Of a stretch of 34,991 nt of DNA, positions 34,423 to 34,991 are shown piece by piece. The first letter of the stretch is position 1, and the number at the start of each line of letters is the position of its first letter. The DNA comes from an uncultured Eubacteriaceae bacterium. Lineage in GTDB: Bacteria; Bacillota; Clostridia; Lachnospirales; CAG-274. Where the stretch lies: NCBI GenBank assembly GCA_947086655.1, contig CAMTZM010000025.1, positions 1 through 34,991 of the forward strand, in the 5' to 3' direction. The notes under the pieces were generated by a model. The model was not told the origin of the DNA and searched no databases. It was given only the letters and a program-made list of their open reading frames with translations. A program made the translations under genes and the position numbers.

Positions 34423-34450
34423 TTGATTTTTTATTAATATATGTTATAAT
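34423..34450 (+). promoter_or_regulatory. Promoter of structured RNA copy 2
   Basis: TTGATT (34423-34428), a 16-nt spacer and TATAAT (34445-34450) with an extended TG at 34442-34443, the same geometry as the copy 1 promoter and with very similar spacer sequence (AATATATGT). Confidence 0.75.
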
Positions 34451-34456
34451 CAATAA

Positions 34457-34668
34457 AAAGGGGTTAAGTTTTCTGGTCTGATTGCTTTGGGGTAGCTCCA
34501 AAGTTGTATATTTGTTGACCATACACCACAATGTTCTGCGTCACTCGCACCCAATTAGAACTATATACTAATTAAAAGTATCCTTTGGTAGATTAGTATA
34601 TAGTTCCGCGGGTGCTAAAGTGTCAGAACAGAGTATATGTTTGTTAGCAGAAAACTTAACCTGTTTTT
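34457..34668 (+). ncRNA. Structured noncoding RNA, tandem copy 2
   Basis: Same fold as copy 1. The closing helix is GGTTAAGTTTTCT (34462-34474) with 34649-34661, different in sequence from copy 1 yet fully paired. The 80-nt 5' core and 41-nt 3' core each differ from copy 1 by one base. The long arm is unrelated in sequence (GAACTATATACTAAT, 34558-34572, with 34592-34606; GCACCC/GGGTGC at the base) but keeps a similar loop containing AAAAGTATCCTT. A T-run (34664-34670) directly after the closing helix makes it a plausible self-terminating transcript. Confidence 0.85.
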
Positions 34669-34792
34669 TTATTATTATTTTGTCAATTCTTATTAATATA
34701 TTATCTTTTTAAAAACTATATAATTTCTTTATTACTTTCCCCATTTGTAGTAGCTAACAAATCCAAACAAATAAAATTAAAGAAATAAAAAA

Positions 34793-34865
<73 letters not shown>

Positions 34866-34888
34866 AAATGCAACAATTAATATGTCAT

Positions 34889-34917
34889 ATTATATCATAT
34901 AAATATATATTTTTCAA
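34889..34917 (-). promoter_or_regulatory. tRNA-Thr promoter
   Basis: On the minus strand TTGAAA (34912-34917) and TATAAT (34889-34894) with a 17-nt spacer, about 24 bp before the tRNA 5' end. Confidence 0.75.
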
Positions 34918-34938
34918 TATATATTTCTCAATTTTACA

Positions 34939-34966
34939 GGACAAACGCACGAAAATTTATTTGTCC
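34939..34966. other. Short hairpin at the right edge
   Basis: GGACAAA pairs with TTTGTCC across a 14-nt loop. Its composition is more GC-rich than the flanks. It may belong to a gene or element beyond the window; nothing more can be said. Confidence 0.25.
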
Positions 34967-34991
34967 CCGAAATAGATCTAGAAAAATTTTT

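Noticed and set aside
34168..34668. CRISPR array or transposon-end interpretation of the tandem pair at the right edge
   Set aside because: Only two long units, each with its own promoter and a fold with covarying helices; no spacers, no terminal inverted repeats and no transposase or cas genes.

Overview
The window is AT-rich DNA from a Gram-positive, anaerobic, spore-forming and probably motile member of the Clostridia. The signs are two CotF-like spore-coat genes, an S-layer-homology (SLH) surface protein, two chemoreceptors, a ferredoxin-dependent 2-oxoacid oxidoreductase, strong AGGAGG ribosome sites, several TTG/GTG starts, and an NAD-dependent DNA ligase. A Lachnospirales-like lineage would fit, but the sequence does not prove it. 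Most genes are ordinary chromosomal genes. I see no prophage, transposase, CRISPR array or integron.

Layout. 1-730 (+): the C-terminal end of a heptad-repeat coiled-coil protein, a tiny ORF and a strong terminator. 899-2871 (-): a lipoprotein and a DUF434 protein. 2959-3072: first copy of an intergenic repeat. 3233-4669 (+): a WYL-domain regulator and a small zinc-ribbon protein, each preceded by a copy of the same palindromic operator. 4802-12669 (-): a five-gene operon for an RND efflux pump (membrane-fusion lipoprotein, RND permease, short TolC-like protein) and its own two-component system. Its promoter carries a dyad exactly in the -35/-10 spacer, followed by a six-codon leader ORF and a 17-bp hairpin. 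12799-13347 (+): two spore-coat genes. 13481-16425 (-): IMP dehydrogenase of the Tritrichomonas-like subtype, a second repeat copy, and class II fructose-bisphosphate aldolase. 16554-17284 (+): signal peptidase II, then 6S RNA with its own promoter, its 3' end running into the convergent ligA. 17275-19726 (-): ligA and tspO. 20036-21409 (-): a cohesin-like/SLH surface protein. 21495-21582: third repeat copy, inverted. 21706-25914 (-): a coiled-coil membrane protein, a two-TM small protein and valS, overlapping as one operon. 26239-30314 (-): two methyl-accepting chemotaxis proteins. 30768-34074 (+): a 2-oxoacid:ferredoxin oxidoreductase with four subunits packed into two fused genes. 34134-34668 (+): two tandem copies of a highly structured noncoding RNA, each with its own promoter. 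34793-34865 (-): tRNA-Thr(CGT).

The most notable signal is the tandem RNA pair. About 120 nt are nearly identical between copies, while the closing helix and one long arm differ in sequence yet keep perfect pairing, and the arm loop stays conserved. That is covariation evidence for a functional structured RNA about 200 nt long. I cannot assign its family without a covariance-model search; raiA-type and drum-type clostridial RNAs are candidates to test. Next in interest are the regulatory leader of the efflux operon, the TolC-like protein that appears to lack a beta-barrel, the dispersed intergenic repeat family, and the WYL operator pair.
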